From positions 1-44,597 of the forward strand of contig JAFPUF010000026.1 of assembly GCA_017395545.1 (NCBI GenBank): DNA of 44,597 nucleotides, given 5' to 3'. The number at the start of each line of letters is the position of its first letter. Positions within the stretch are counted from its first letter, which is position 1. The notes beneath the pieces are model-generated. The model saw only the letters and a program-made list of their open reading frames with translations, was not told where the DNA came from and ran no database searches. This document shows, in pieces, positions 32,216 to 40,800 of the stretch. Source of the stretch: Treponema sp. (GTDB lineage Bacteria > Spirochaetota > Spirochaetia > Treponematales > Treponemataceae). Both the position numbers and the translations under genes were made by a program.

Positions 32216-32994
32216 CAGAACGACTCCACGGACTGTTCTTTTCCGGTAATCATATCCACAAGAGAATTAACGGCTTTTACCATTCGCCCGGCATTAGCGT
32301 TTCTGTCGTCAAGCCGGAGCTTTTCATCAAAATGCGTATATTTATTAAATGAACCAGACTGTGGGATTTTTACAGATAGAATGTTCGCAAAATTTTTTCT
32401 GAACATCCGTTCAACCTGACTTTGCAGGTTGTTCTCCCATTTTTCGTAATGTTCAATCCAGCGGTTAAAGAGAATGTATGTCTTTTTGATTTTTTCAGGA
32501 TGCTCGTCCCTGATTTTTGTCATAAGATAAAGCGTCATGTTGCAGTTGTATTCCGTAGCCTCTGCAGGACTTATGATTACATCAGCCGTATGAATCGCAG
32601 ACTTCACAAGATTGTCAAAAGTCGGAGAAGTATCAATCACGATGTAATCATATTCTTTGAACAAAGGCTGAATGACTTTCAGAAGATTGTGATAGTCCAT
32701 ACTTCTCATGTCACAAAGATTCAACGAAGACGGAATCACATCAACATTTTTGATTCTTGAATGAACGGTATTTTCAGAAGCGTTATTCTGAACAAGAGAA
32801 ATCACAATATTTTTCCGTTCCCAAAGCTCCTGCACATTCGGAAGACCGATTGTGTAATAAATCGTCACTGTGTTGTTCAGATCCATGTCGATTACAAGGA
32901 CTTTGTAGCCGCGAGCCGCAAGATTGTTCACCAGCAGAATCACCGTTGATGATTTTCCCACGCCGCCCTTGATACTGGAAATCGTGATAACCAA
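32215..32994 (-). CDS. parA: ParA-family partition ATPase (first system)
   Basis: The 259-residue protein has the deviant Walker A SSIKGGVGKSS (6-16), the DMDLNNT A' motif at about 37 and the VIDTSP Walker B at about 120. It has no N-terminal helix-turn-helix, like type Ib or chromosomal-type ParA. The start is TTG at 32994 with GTGGAG upstream. It leads the long minus-strand operon with parB and the replication-type genes and is divergent from a second parA. Confidence 0.92.
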   Translation of the reverse strand: MVITISSIKGGVGKSSTVILLVNNLAARGYKVLVIDMDLNNTVTIYYTIGLPNVQELWERKNIVISLVQNNASENTVHSRIKNVDVIPSSLNLCDMRSMDYHNLLKVIQPLFKEYDYIVIDTSPTFDNLVKSAIHTADVIISPAEATEYNCNMTLYLMTKIRDEHPEKIKKTYILFNRWIEHYEKWENNLQSQVERMFRKNFANILSVKIPQSGSFNKYTHFDEKLRLDDRNANAGRMVKAVNSLVDMITGKEQSVESF

Positions 32995-33071
32995 TTTGTT
33001 TTCTCCACTTCAAAAAAATACACAGGACGGAAAGAGAGAGGTTCGCAAATAAAGACTGCCGATACTGATGA

Positions 33072-33081
33072 CCTGCCCAGA
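33072..33081. promoter_or_regulatory. 9/10 copy of the CCTGCCCAGG palindrome between the two par operons
   Basis: CCTGCCCAGA lies 78 bp upstream of the minus-strand parA start and 480 bp upstream of the plus-strand parA. It links plasmid maintenance to the transfer-gene motif, but its distance from a start codon differs from the other three copies. Confidence 0.4.
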
Positions 33082-33184
33082 TGAAAAACTGACCGACAGC
33101 CTTTAACAACCGCCGTTTCCGCCCCGTGCATATAAAAGGTTAGTAAGTAGAGAAAAAAAATAATATCCAGTTTTAAAAAACTTT

Positions 33185-33231
33185 TACCGATTTCAAAACC
33201 AAAAATACCGAAATTTTGGGGAAAATACCGA
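33185..33231 (+). repeat. Three TACCGA repeats at helical spacing
   Basis: TACCGA occurs at 33185-33190, 33206-33211 and 33226-33231, each in an A/T-rich context, 21 and 20 bp apart. Position upstream of the minus-strand parA-parB suggests a partition site or operator for that system. Confidence 0.55.
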
Positions 33232-33341
33232 TTTTTAAAATTTCTCAAAAAAGCCCCAGAATCGCTTCAAAACGCCTCGGACATATAATTACTCAAAAAT
33301 TCAAAACAGATGCTTCTACGGCAATCCTCGTGCGTGTTTTA

Positions 33342-33503
33342 ATTGTTTAGAAAATATCTAATCTTTCTAAACAATAATATTAGAATGTTTAATATTTATC
33401 TAATCTTTTATATAACAATATTGTTTAGAGTATTTCTAAAGTTTCTAAAATATTTTTTTAGAAACTTTAGAAAACTTAGAAAAAACATTTGCTTTTTTCT
33501 AAA
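33342..33503. repeat. TTTAGAAA/TTTCTAAA octamer array with perfect inverted repeats
   Basis: The octamer or its complement occurs at 33346, 33364, 33433, 33442, 33457, 33466 and 33496, plus a one-off at 33475. Two large inverted repeats result: 12-bp arms at 33342-33353/33364-33375, and 18-bp perfect arms at 33433-33450/33456-33473 with a 5-nt loop. Arrays of short repeats upstream of a ParA-RHH operon are typical centromere/operator sites for RHH partition proteins such as ParG or omega. Confidence 0.7.
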
Positions 33504-33560
33504 AATTATGCTTAGATATATATAGATACACAAAAAGTATTTTTTTTAGGTGGAAAAAAA

Positions 33561-34313
33561 ATGAAAAAAATCGCAGTTGCCATTCAGAAGGGTGGAGTAG
33601 GAAAAACAACAATCAGTTTGTCACTTGCAGCCGAACTCGCAAATCAAGGAAAAAAAGTTCTGTTAATTGACGCTGACCCACAGGGAAACTCCACAGGTAC
33701 TTTACTAGAATCTTTCGACCACGACCTTGCAGAAACACTTTACGGAGATGTAACAATCGATCAGGTTGTTACAAAAACTTCGGTCGAGAATCTTTTTATT
33801 ATTCCAACAAACTCAATCGACAGAAAAGGAAGTCGCTCATTAAAAACTTATCGTGCGAGCGAGGCATCAAAAGAACCTTTCATTTTTGCAGACCTCTGTG
33901 AAGAAGTTGAGAAGATTGGATTTGATTATTGCATTTTTGATACCTCACCAGCTTTTGACGATTTTGAAGAAAATATCATGACAGCATCTGACGAAGTTAT
34001 TGTCGTAATCAAAGCGGATGCTTATTCACAGGATGGACTTCAGATATTCAATGAAAACCTTGAAAGTTTCAAAAAACGAAAGCATGTTAAAAATCCAAAA
34101 TTTGAAACAATAGTTTTGAACGAAATCAATCGCTCCATAAAACTCACAGACATCATATCGGAAGGTCTTAATGCCGGAGATTTTAAAGTTGTTTATGTTC
34201 CTGTAGACCAGGATTTCAAATACGCAACAGTTGCACGACAGACAATTCAGCAGCGCGGTGGAAAAAGAGAAACGCTTGAAGCCTTAAAGAAACTTGCAGA
34301 CCTCGTAAAATAA
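33561..34313 (+). CDS. parA: ParA-family partition ATPase (second system)
   Basis: The 250-residue protein has the deviant Walker [12 protein letters not shown] (7-17), [10 protein letters not shown] at about 38 and [14 protein letters not shown] at about 122, and no N-terminal helix-turn-helix. It fits type Ib ParA (ParF-like), which works with a small RHH partner; such a partner follows 17 bp downstream. The coding DNA is visibly more AT-rich than the parA on the other strand, suggesting a different origin. The AT-rich octamer array upstream is its likely centromere/operator. Confidence 0.93.
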   Translation: MKKIAVAIQKGGVGKTTISLSLAAELANQGKKVLLIDADPQGNSTGTLLESFDHDLAETLYGDVTIDQVVTKTSVENLFIIPTNSIDRKGSRSLKTYRASEASKEPFIFADLCEEVEKIGFDYCIFDTSPAFDDFEENIMTASDEVIVVIKADAYSQDGLQIFNENLESFKKRKHVKNPKFETIVLNEINRSIKLTDIISEGLNAGDFKVVYVPVDQDFKYATVARQTIQQRGGKRETLEALKKLADLVK

Positions 34314-34330
34314 AAAAGGGGAGTAAAACA

Positions 34331-34699
34331 ATGCCAATAGCAAAGAAAAATATACCACAAGATTTTTTAGAACAAATGAAAACAAATCTCACTATCAATA
34401 CTAATGAGATTATTGAACAAAAAGAAAGTAACAGTTCTGTTATCCCAAATACTGCTGAGACAAATCCAATCGTTTCACAGTCATCTGTTCAACAAAAAGA
34501 ATCTTCTAAAAAAGGCAAATATGCAGATGTAATGAATGTTAGACTTTCAAATGGTCGTAGAGATGAGATAAAACGCTTCTGTACAAATTGTGGAGTAACT
34601 GTTACTCAATATATCGAGTCTTCTTTCGAATTTCTCGCAAAAGAAGTCGCTGCCGGGCATATAGTCATATCTAAAGGCGGAATTTCAAAGGTAGAGTAA
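34331..34699 (+). CDS. RHH-type partition partner (ParG-like) protein
   Basis: The 122-residue protein has a flexible N-terminal half rich in Asn, Ser, Gln and Glu and a C-terminal RHH-like fold (about 66-110: ADVMNVRLSNGRRDEIKRFC, then VTVTQYIESSFEFLAKEV). This layout of a floppy arm plus RHH matches ParG/omega-type centromere binders that stimulate ParA. It lies between the second parA and repA and ends 3 bp before repA. Confidence 0.75.
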   Translation: MPIAKKNIPQDFLEQMKTNLTINTNEIIEQKESNSSVIPNTAETNPIVSQSSVQQKESSKKGKYADVMNVRLSNGRRDEIKRFCTNCGVTVTQYIESSFEFLAKEVAAGHIVISKGGISKVE

Positions 34700-34702
34700 A
34701 AA

Positions 34703-35716
34703 ATGGGAAAAAAAATAGAAAACAAAACAAACCTTATCCCTATAGACAACTCAGACAATGAACTTTTTGAGTCATTAAACGAAATAAAAGCTCAAAATTC
34801 AAAAAAGTCGCTTAGTTATATACCAAGTTTTTTTACAACAGCATCCCTTCCTTTCAAAAATATAAATCGTACTGAATTCATACGAAAGGCAAGTAACGGA
34901 ATATCTCTTATATTAAATTCCCCTAAAAATGTTCCTTTTGGAAAATATGGAAGACTTCTTTTAAGCGTCTTTACAACTCATGCAGTTCTTTCAAAAGAAA
35001 GAAATATGCCTGTTATTATTGAATTTGATTCAATGTCTCAGCTTTTGAAAGAAATGCAACTTCCAAGACAGCGTGGTAAAGACATTCAGGAACAACTTGA
35101 ATGTTTTACTCGTGCAACTTTTTCTTTTGAGCAAAAAATTGAAGAACAAAAGCAAGCTTATTTATTTAAGGATTTGTATCAGCCTGGAGAAAAACTTCCT
35201 AAAGGAGATGTTACTGTAAGAACTACATCAACAGGAACAATTCTTTTTACAGAGGGTGTTCAATATCAGGAAATTATTGATGAAGACTCCAAAAATCCAA
35301 GAATAGGTAAGTTCAAAATTGTTTTATCAGGAAGCTTTGCAGGATTTTGCCAGCAGCATGGGGTTCCAATAAATTATTCTGTTTACAAAGATATAACAAG
35401 TCCTGTAGGAAAAGATATTTATGCGTGGCTTGTTTACCGTAATAATGGTTTAGTTGAAGGAAAACCTGTCTTTATTCCAAGAGATAAGTTGGTTGAACAA
35501 TTTATGCCTGTTGGAGAAAATTCAGATCCCAAAATTGCAAATGTAAATTATTCAAGAATTGTTACTCAGTTAAAAGAAATAAAGGCGAAGTATTATCCTG
35601 AGTTAAAAGTTGAAATAGATAAATCTGGTAATGGAATTACTTTACACAAAAGTCCTGCTCCAGTTCTAAAAGATGATGTAAGGTATGCTCTTATTTCATC
35701 AAATTTAGGAATGTAA
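34703..35716 (+). CDS. repA: Iteron-binding plasmid replication initiator (RepA_C-like)
   Basis: The 337-residue protein matches the plasmid RepA family with the RepA_C domain: KYGRLLLSVFTTHAVLSKER near 95-115, a region (LLKEMQLPRQRGKDIQEQLECF) like the family's first winged helix, and YKDITSPVGKDIYAWLVYRNN near 230-250. RepA binds iterons at the origin and recruits DnaA and helicase. About 14 iterons and DnaA boxes follow directly, the first overlapping its stop codon. It is the last gene of the ParA-RHH-RepA operon and is distinctly AT-rich. Confidence 0.85.
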   Translation: MGKKIENKTNLIPIDNSDNELFESLNEIKAQNSKKSLSYIPSFFTTASLPFKNINRTEFIRKASNGISLILNSPKNVPFGKYGRLLLSVFTTHAVLSKERNMPVIIEFDSMSQLLKEMQLPRQRGKDIQEQLECFTRATFSFEQKIEEQKQAYLFKDLYQPGEKLPKGDVTVRTTSTGTILFTEGVQYQEIIDEDSKNPRIGKFKIVLSGSFAGFCQQHGVPINYSVYKDITSPVGKDIYAWLVYRNNGLVEGKPVFIPRDKLVEQFMPVGENSDPKIANVNYSRIVTQLKEIKAKYYPELKVEIDKSGNGITLHKSPAPVLKDDVRYALISSNLGM

Positions 35717-35924
35717 CAGAGTTGTTATCAAAGCTATGTAACAATTCTGTTATCTATTTCTTAGTTTTCCACAAGTTTATGATTACTACTATTAGTTTTA
35801 AATTTATATTAGTTAATTATTAGATATTATAGAAGAAATAACCAAGGTGTGACATTCTTATAACGAAATTGTTACATGATAATTTTTTCTGCATTTATTT
35901 TCTATATTATACAAGGATTTAAGG

Positions 35925-35933
35925 TTATCCACA
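35925..35933 (+). promoter_or_regulatory. DnaA box TTATCCACA
   Basis: Exact match to the DnaA-box consensus within the iteron origin, four bases before an iteron. Confidence 0.85.
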
Positions 35934-35966
35934 ATTATAACGAGACTGTTACATAAAAAGAGAGTA

Positions 35967-35988
35967 ATCCACAGCGTTCTGTGGATAA
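35967..35988. promoter_or_regulatory. Hairpin of opposed DnaA boxes
   Basis: ATCCACAG (35967-35974) and CTGTGGAT (35979-35986) are perfect inverted arms with a 4-nt loop. The right side is an exact inverted DnaA box (TGTGGATAA, 35980-35988), and the left side is a one-mismatch box (TAATCCACA, 35965-35973). Confidence 0.75.
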
Positions 35989-36394
35989 TTATAACGACAG
36001 TGTTACATTTTTGGATAACTAGAGTGTTACATATTTCTTCATTTATACACTGTCACAATTCAGATTTCTTAATTCTATTTCAGATAACGATATTGTTACA
36101 TATAAAATTTTAGACACATATTTTGAGCTGTTATATATTTTGATAACAGAAGTGTGACAAAACAAGATTGTTTCAGCGTGGATAACTAGACTGTTACAAT
36201 CTTGCTTTGCGGCTCTTTAATCAAAAAATTTGTCATTTCTATAAGAGTATTTCTACGAGATAACGAAAGTGTTACATTACTGACCATTTGTGTTTTGAAC
36301 AGTTTTATGATAACCAAATTGTTACATACATATATTGATAACAGAACTGTGACAATACAAATTGTCTTAGCTAAGATAACGAGACTGTTACGCA

Positions 36395-37786
36395 CTATCT
36401 CTCTATTTCAATTCTATTTGCCTTCTGCTGGTGGCGCTCTGCACGGTGTTCTTTGAGCTGCTGCTTGTTGTAATTTTCCAGAAGAGTGTCGCGGGGAACT
36501 TCGTAAAAGGATTTATTTTTGTCCATGAGGAGAACGGAGTTTCCTTCTTTGCTGGCTGAAACTACGGTAAGCGTTTCGTAGAGTTGTTCTTTTCCGTGAC
36601 CGAGGATTTTGTCTACATTGAAGGCAATGTCGTGCAATGTGTCGCCAATACGGAGTGTGGAATCTTTATCGACAAGAGCACCTTCGTTTGAAATGGTGTC
36701 GTATAAAGGGCGGGCGATTTTCTTCTCTGGGAAATTCTGCTTGATATAGTTTTCGTTCAGGGGAACTTCTTTGATTGCCTCAAAATATGTGCGGATAATT
36801 ACCTGGTTGATTGTTTCATCTTCGCGGGCGAGCTGCTTTAAAAGATTGCGGGTTTTCTGCTGTTCTTCCCGGCTCATGCGGCTTGTGATTTCTTTTGCGA
36901 CTTTCAGAGCGTCGAGAGGAGAAGAGCATTCTTTTCGGCAATGTACGCTAAGGTTATGGCGGAAGTTGTTTGCGGTGTTGTCTCGGGCTTTGAAGTATTG
37001 CTCATACTGAGTTTCGAGCAGCTTTTTGTGGGCTGGCGTTTTGTCGTCAAACTGTCTTTCAAATCGTGCAGGTTTTGTGAGTTCAAGAAAGCTACTCTCT
37101 GGTAATGTAACAGTTTTGTTACCGTCTGAGAGAGTATAAGATTTCTCAGCTTCATTGTAACTCTGAACGGTGAGATTTTTGAAAGTTTGAAGTCCTGTAG
37201 TTGTGATTATTGCGAATTCAGGAAGAATGGTCTGACCGTTTACGATTGACGGAGTTTCATCAGCGATTGTAAGATTGTCGATATTTTTGTCTTTGGTATA
37301 AGCTGTGTTCGGTGACATAATGGACTCGAAAGTTTTTGCCGGAACAATGATTTTTTCTTTACCGTCATTGAGAATGTAACTGTTGCTTTCTTCTGCATAC
37401 CGCTCAACGATTGCGTTTGAATAATTGCGAAGTCCTTTTCCTGTCATAATGGCGAATGATGGTAGAACAGTTTTTCCGAAAACTACGGCTTCTTGATTTA
37501 CAGAATCCATAGGTGGTGTAGGGGAGTTTTCGTCTGCCATTTCATCGGCTTCAGAAATAGAATTATTCTCAGAAACTTCTTCTGTTTTAATAGTTTCAGA
37601 TACTTCGCCTCGTTCGATTTCCTCTTCGTGCTTTTTGCTTCCTGCGATAGCGGAAATGCGGTTAATGATTTCCAAAAGTTCTTTGTAGTTATCACCAGAG
37701 AACTGAATGTTTTTTAGGTTCTCTGCGGCTTCTTCAAGTTTTTTCTGTTCTAGTGTAATTTTATTTTCCAAGTTTTCGTTTTCCAT
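36395..37786 (-). CDS. Hypothetical protein with internal duplication, next to oriV
   Basis: The 463-residue protein has a coiled-coil, acidic N-terminus (1-95). Two tandem copies of an about 60-residue beta-rich module follow: VFGKTVLPSFAIMTGKGLRNY near 100, and VNGQTILPEFAIITTTGLQTF near 180. A charged helical C-terminal part ends in Arg/Gln-rich sequence. No family is firmly recognised; similar modules occur beside large methylase-helicase genes on conjugative elements. An exact iteron (37789-37806, inverted) sits directly before its ATG, and another near-iteron lies inside the gene at 37105, so RepA probably represses it. Confidence 0.75.
   Translation of the reverse strand: MENENLENKITLEQKKLEEAAENLKNIQFSGDNYKELLEIINRISAIAGSKKHEEEIERGEVSETIKTEEVSENNSISEADEMADENSPTPPMDSVNQEAVVFGKTVLPSFAIMTGKGLRNYSNAIVERYAEESNSYILNDGKEKIIVPAKTFESIMSPNTAYTKDKNIDNLTIADETPSIVNGQTILPEFAIITTTGLQTFKNLTVQSYNEAEKSYTLSDGNKTVTLPESSFLELTKPARFERQFDDKTPAHKKLLETQYEQYFKARDNTANNFRHNLSVHCRKECSSPLDALKVAKEITSRMSREEQQKTRNLLKQLAREDETINQVIIRTYFEAIKEVPLNENYIKQNFPEKKIARPLYDTISNEGALVDKDSTLRIGDTLHDIAFNVDKILGHGKEQLYETLTVVSASKEGNSVLLMDKNKSFYEVPRDTLLENYNKQQLKEHRAERHQQKANRIEIER
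37105..37122 (-). repeat. RepA iteron-like site inside coding sequence
   Basis: ATGTAACAGTTTTGTTAC is the inverted iteron with 17 of 18 positions fitting the ATAAC-N5-TGTTACAT consensus, about 0.7 kb beyond the main array. Confidence 0.6.
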
Positions 37787-37788
37787 AT

Positions 37789-37806
37789 ATGTAACACTCC
37801 GGTTAT
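37789..37806 (-). promoter_or_regulatory. Exact RepA iteron upstream of the 463-residue gene
   Basis: ATGTAACACTCCGGTTAT reads, on the minus strand, ATAACCGGAGTGTTACAT, a full match to the consensus. It lies 3-20 bp upstream of the start codon at 37786 and covers its ribosome site (CGGAG), so RepA binding would block expression. Confidence 0.75.
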
Positions 37807-37882
37807 CTGATGTTTGATTTTGTCACCTTGAACTTGATTCTTTGAAGATTTTGAACCAGGTTCAGGGTGACAGGAATAATAA

Positions 37883-40800
37883 TTATCGCTCGATGTCGCT
37901 TTCGGCGGCTCTCCTGTGCTTTTCATCTGTTATTGTAACGAAAATGTTCGGGTTTACAGTCGGATTCCATGTGGCTTTAACTTCCACTGAATCCTTCGCT
38001 TTTGCGAAAAATGAATCACAATAGCTTTCGCCCGGCTTTATGCCAAATTTTGATGAAACGACAGATGTTCCGATTGCGGCATCTGTAAACGCTTTGTTCT
38101 CGACATGAGATTTCAGCATTTGTTCAAATTTGCTTCGTTCTTTTTCCGACAGGCTTTCCAGAAATGGCTCTGTGAAAATCGGGAACGCTGCAACAGCTCC
38201 TGCAGAATGCGCTGTATCCTGTAGTTCTTTTCTGACCTGCTCTGATTTTTCTAAGAAAAAATCTTTGTGAACATAATTCAGTCCGCTGATGTTGTAATCC
38301 GAATCTGTGAAAAGGACAGGAACATAATCATCATTCCAGTTGTCTTTTGCGTTGAGCGTTTCTGCGACTAGAACAAGGTCTACATTACTTCTGACTTTGC
38401 CTTCTGCCCATTCAGGAACGGTGTCCTTAATAAGCTCGTCTTTTGTCTGTGAGGCTCCTTCTACTTCTTTTTGCAGCCAGCCAGAATGTGGCTTGTAAAG
38501 AGCGAAGCTGTTATGATCCAGAATGATGTGACCAGCGAATCTGTTGAATCCGTCTTTCCGTTTCATGCTTTCTTCAAGGGCCTTTGTGGATTTGATGTCA
38601 TAATCGCTTGGGGTTGTGTTTCCGCTTGGATGATTATGCACGGCTACTACAAGACAGTCCTTCTCTTCCGCTCTGCTGATAACCTGTTTCAAAGTCTGGT
38701 TATTCGGATCTGAAATTATCGTGGTGTTAGGCATGTGAGAACTGACTGCAATCTGGTCCCGGATTTCGCCGTTATAGCGGTCAATAAGCACATAACGGAA
38801 GGTTTCAAACTTCTTGCTTCGGTAAATGCTCATTGCTGCTTGAAGCTGGTTCCAGCCTGTCTTTGAGATTCTGCCTGTCGGGGTGAGGGAGACTTTCTTT
38901 CCCTGTATATCGAAAACGCCTTTCTCCTCAAAATCGTTGAAAGCTGTCCATAATCCGGATTTCTCGCCATTCATAACAGGGCGGCAAATCTTATTGCGTT
39001 CCAGTTCTGATTCCTTAATCTGAGCAGGCGTTATTGCCAAATCGTCAGTCTTGCCGTTGTCATACGCTGGAGCCTTATCAGAAACCTTTCCGTCCAGGTC
39101 ATCCAAATCAAAAAGATAATAATCGCCTTTTGCGTCTACATACGGCTCATCTGCCTTTTCGATTTTTGCGCCGCTGTCTTTTTTCATCTCGTCTATGATG
39201 TCTTTCATCGGGCGGAGATTTCCCAGAATGGTGGCTTCAAGCTCGTGCCGCTGCTGTTCAATCGGGTGTGCGACAAGTTTCTGCTCGGCGAGCTTTGTCT
39301 TCATTTCTTTGAGTAGGGCAGGGAGCTTTTCTTTTGCTTTCTCAATCTCTGCCTCAACCTCATGTTTTTCCTCGTTCAGAACATGCACATAATCAAAGAT
39401 TTCTTCCTCAGTGTGCAGGTTCATTCCGGCAAATTTTTCTGCGATTACATCTCTCTGGCGGCTGTAAGTTTCGATATTTTTTTTGTCGTCTCTGAGACTT
39501 TCAAGCATATAATTAGGAACACGCTCACCTTTTGCCATAACCTCGTTCTTCCACTCGGTATGCTCCACAAAGTCTTTTTCTGACTGTTCAAGTGCTTCAA
39601 GGACTGCTTTCCGTCTCTCGATGATTTCATCAAATGATTCCTGACGGAGATTTACTTTTGAGAGTTTTGCTTTCAAGTCTTTTGTCTCTTCGTCCAGAAT
39701 CAGCTTAACCCGCTTGTTCGGGTCTTTGATGAGGTCGAATTTCAGTTCTTCGGGATTTATGTCCTCGACATTGAGCATATTGCCTTTGTAGGTCCAGAGG
39801 TCATTTATTCGGCTGCGTTTTTCATCGTGCTTCTGATACAAAAGCGAGTCGATAGAGTCGGTCATAACAGGATAGACGATGTGAACATGCCCCTGCATAT
39901 TTCCCTGTCGCCAGATTCGTCCTTCTGCCTGGATAGTCTCGCTTGGATTCCAGCCGAGAGAGCAGTTGTACATGACGAATGAGTTACCGTTAAGGTCAAT
40001 TCCTTCACTCGTGTTCTTTCCGCCGATGATAATTTTGAGAGGATTTTTCGGATTGTTGAACTCTGCCGTAATCTTCTCTTTCTTTTCGGGCGTGTTGTTC
40101 ACTTCGCCGTTGATAATCTTGATTGCCTTTCCGGGGATTCCATGCTCTTCAAGATAATCAGCAACGATTCCGTGACCTTCCTTTCCGAGCGGCATATACA
40201 TGAACTGCCCCATGTCCGGGTGTTCCTTGTACATATCCACGATTGCATCGCATACGAATTTGAGTTTTGGAGAAGATTCAACTAAATCTTTCAGTTCTGG
40301 AATTTCGATGTCGTCATATTTGAACTTGTTCAGAAGGGCAGGGGAGACGAGGGCAACACGCATATTGTTCATGGCTTCAAGGATTGCGCCTGAATTTTCC
40401 GTCACATTCATCATACGCTCTTCCTCTGCTTCCATGATTTTCTTTTGGAGCGGGGAAAGATCGAGTTCCTTTACATGGCTGAACTTTTTCGGTCTGATGA
40501 TTCCGGCTTCTTCTCCGTCAACCTTGTCGATGAACTCTGTGAGAAGGTTCTGCAATGCGGGCAGTTCCTTCCAGTCTTTCATAACCTGGCGGTAATCGAT
40601 TTCACCTTTAGTGTTTACTCCAAGTTCCAGTTTTGTATGCGCGAACTGATTCATGAAATCTCGCAGGGAATAGATTCCGCTGGCAACGAGACGCTCCCGC
40701 CCGATGTAGGTGAGCATTGAATAAACTTCCACAGGAGAATTTGTGAACGGTGTTGCGGTGAGCAGGAATACATTTCGGTTATCGTTGTGACGCTGCACGA

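Larger units (their letters stand above)
35711..36393. other. oriV: Iteron-type replication origin (oriV)
   Basis: This non-coding region holds 14 copies of ATAAC-N5-TGTTACAT (or close variants). Forward copies start at 35838, 35860, 35937, 35991, 36015, 36084, 36143, 36182, 36260, 36310, 36338 and 36376. Two inverted copies, at 35711-35728 and 35736-35753, adjoin the repA end. Perfect DnaA boxes TTATCCACA lie at 35925-35933 and, inverted, at 35980-35988. The DNA between is very AT-rich, suitable for unwinding. Together with RepA this is a classic iteron replicon. Confidence 0.92.

Noticed and set aside
35711..36393. The iteron array as a CRISPR array
   Set aside because: Repeats are 18 bp, degenerate and irregularly spaced, occur in both orientations, adjoin repA and contain DnaA boxes; no cas genes are present.
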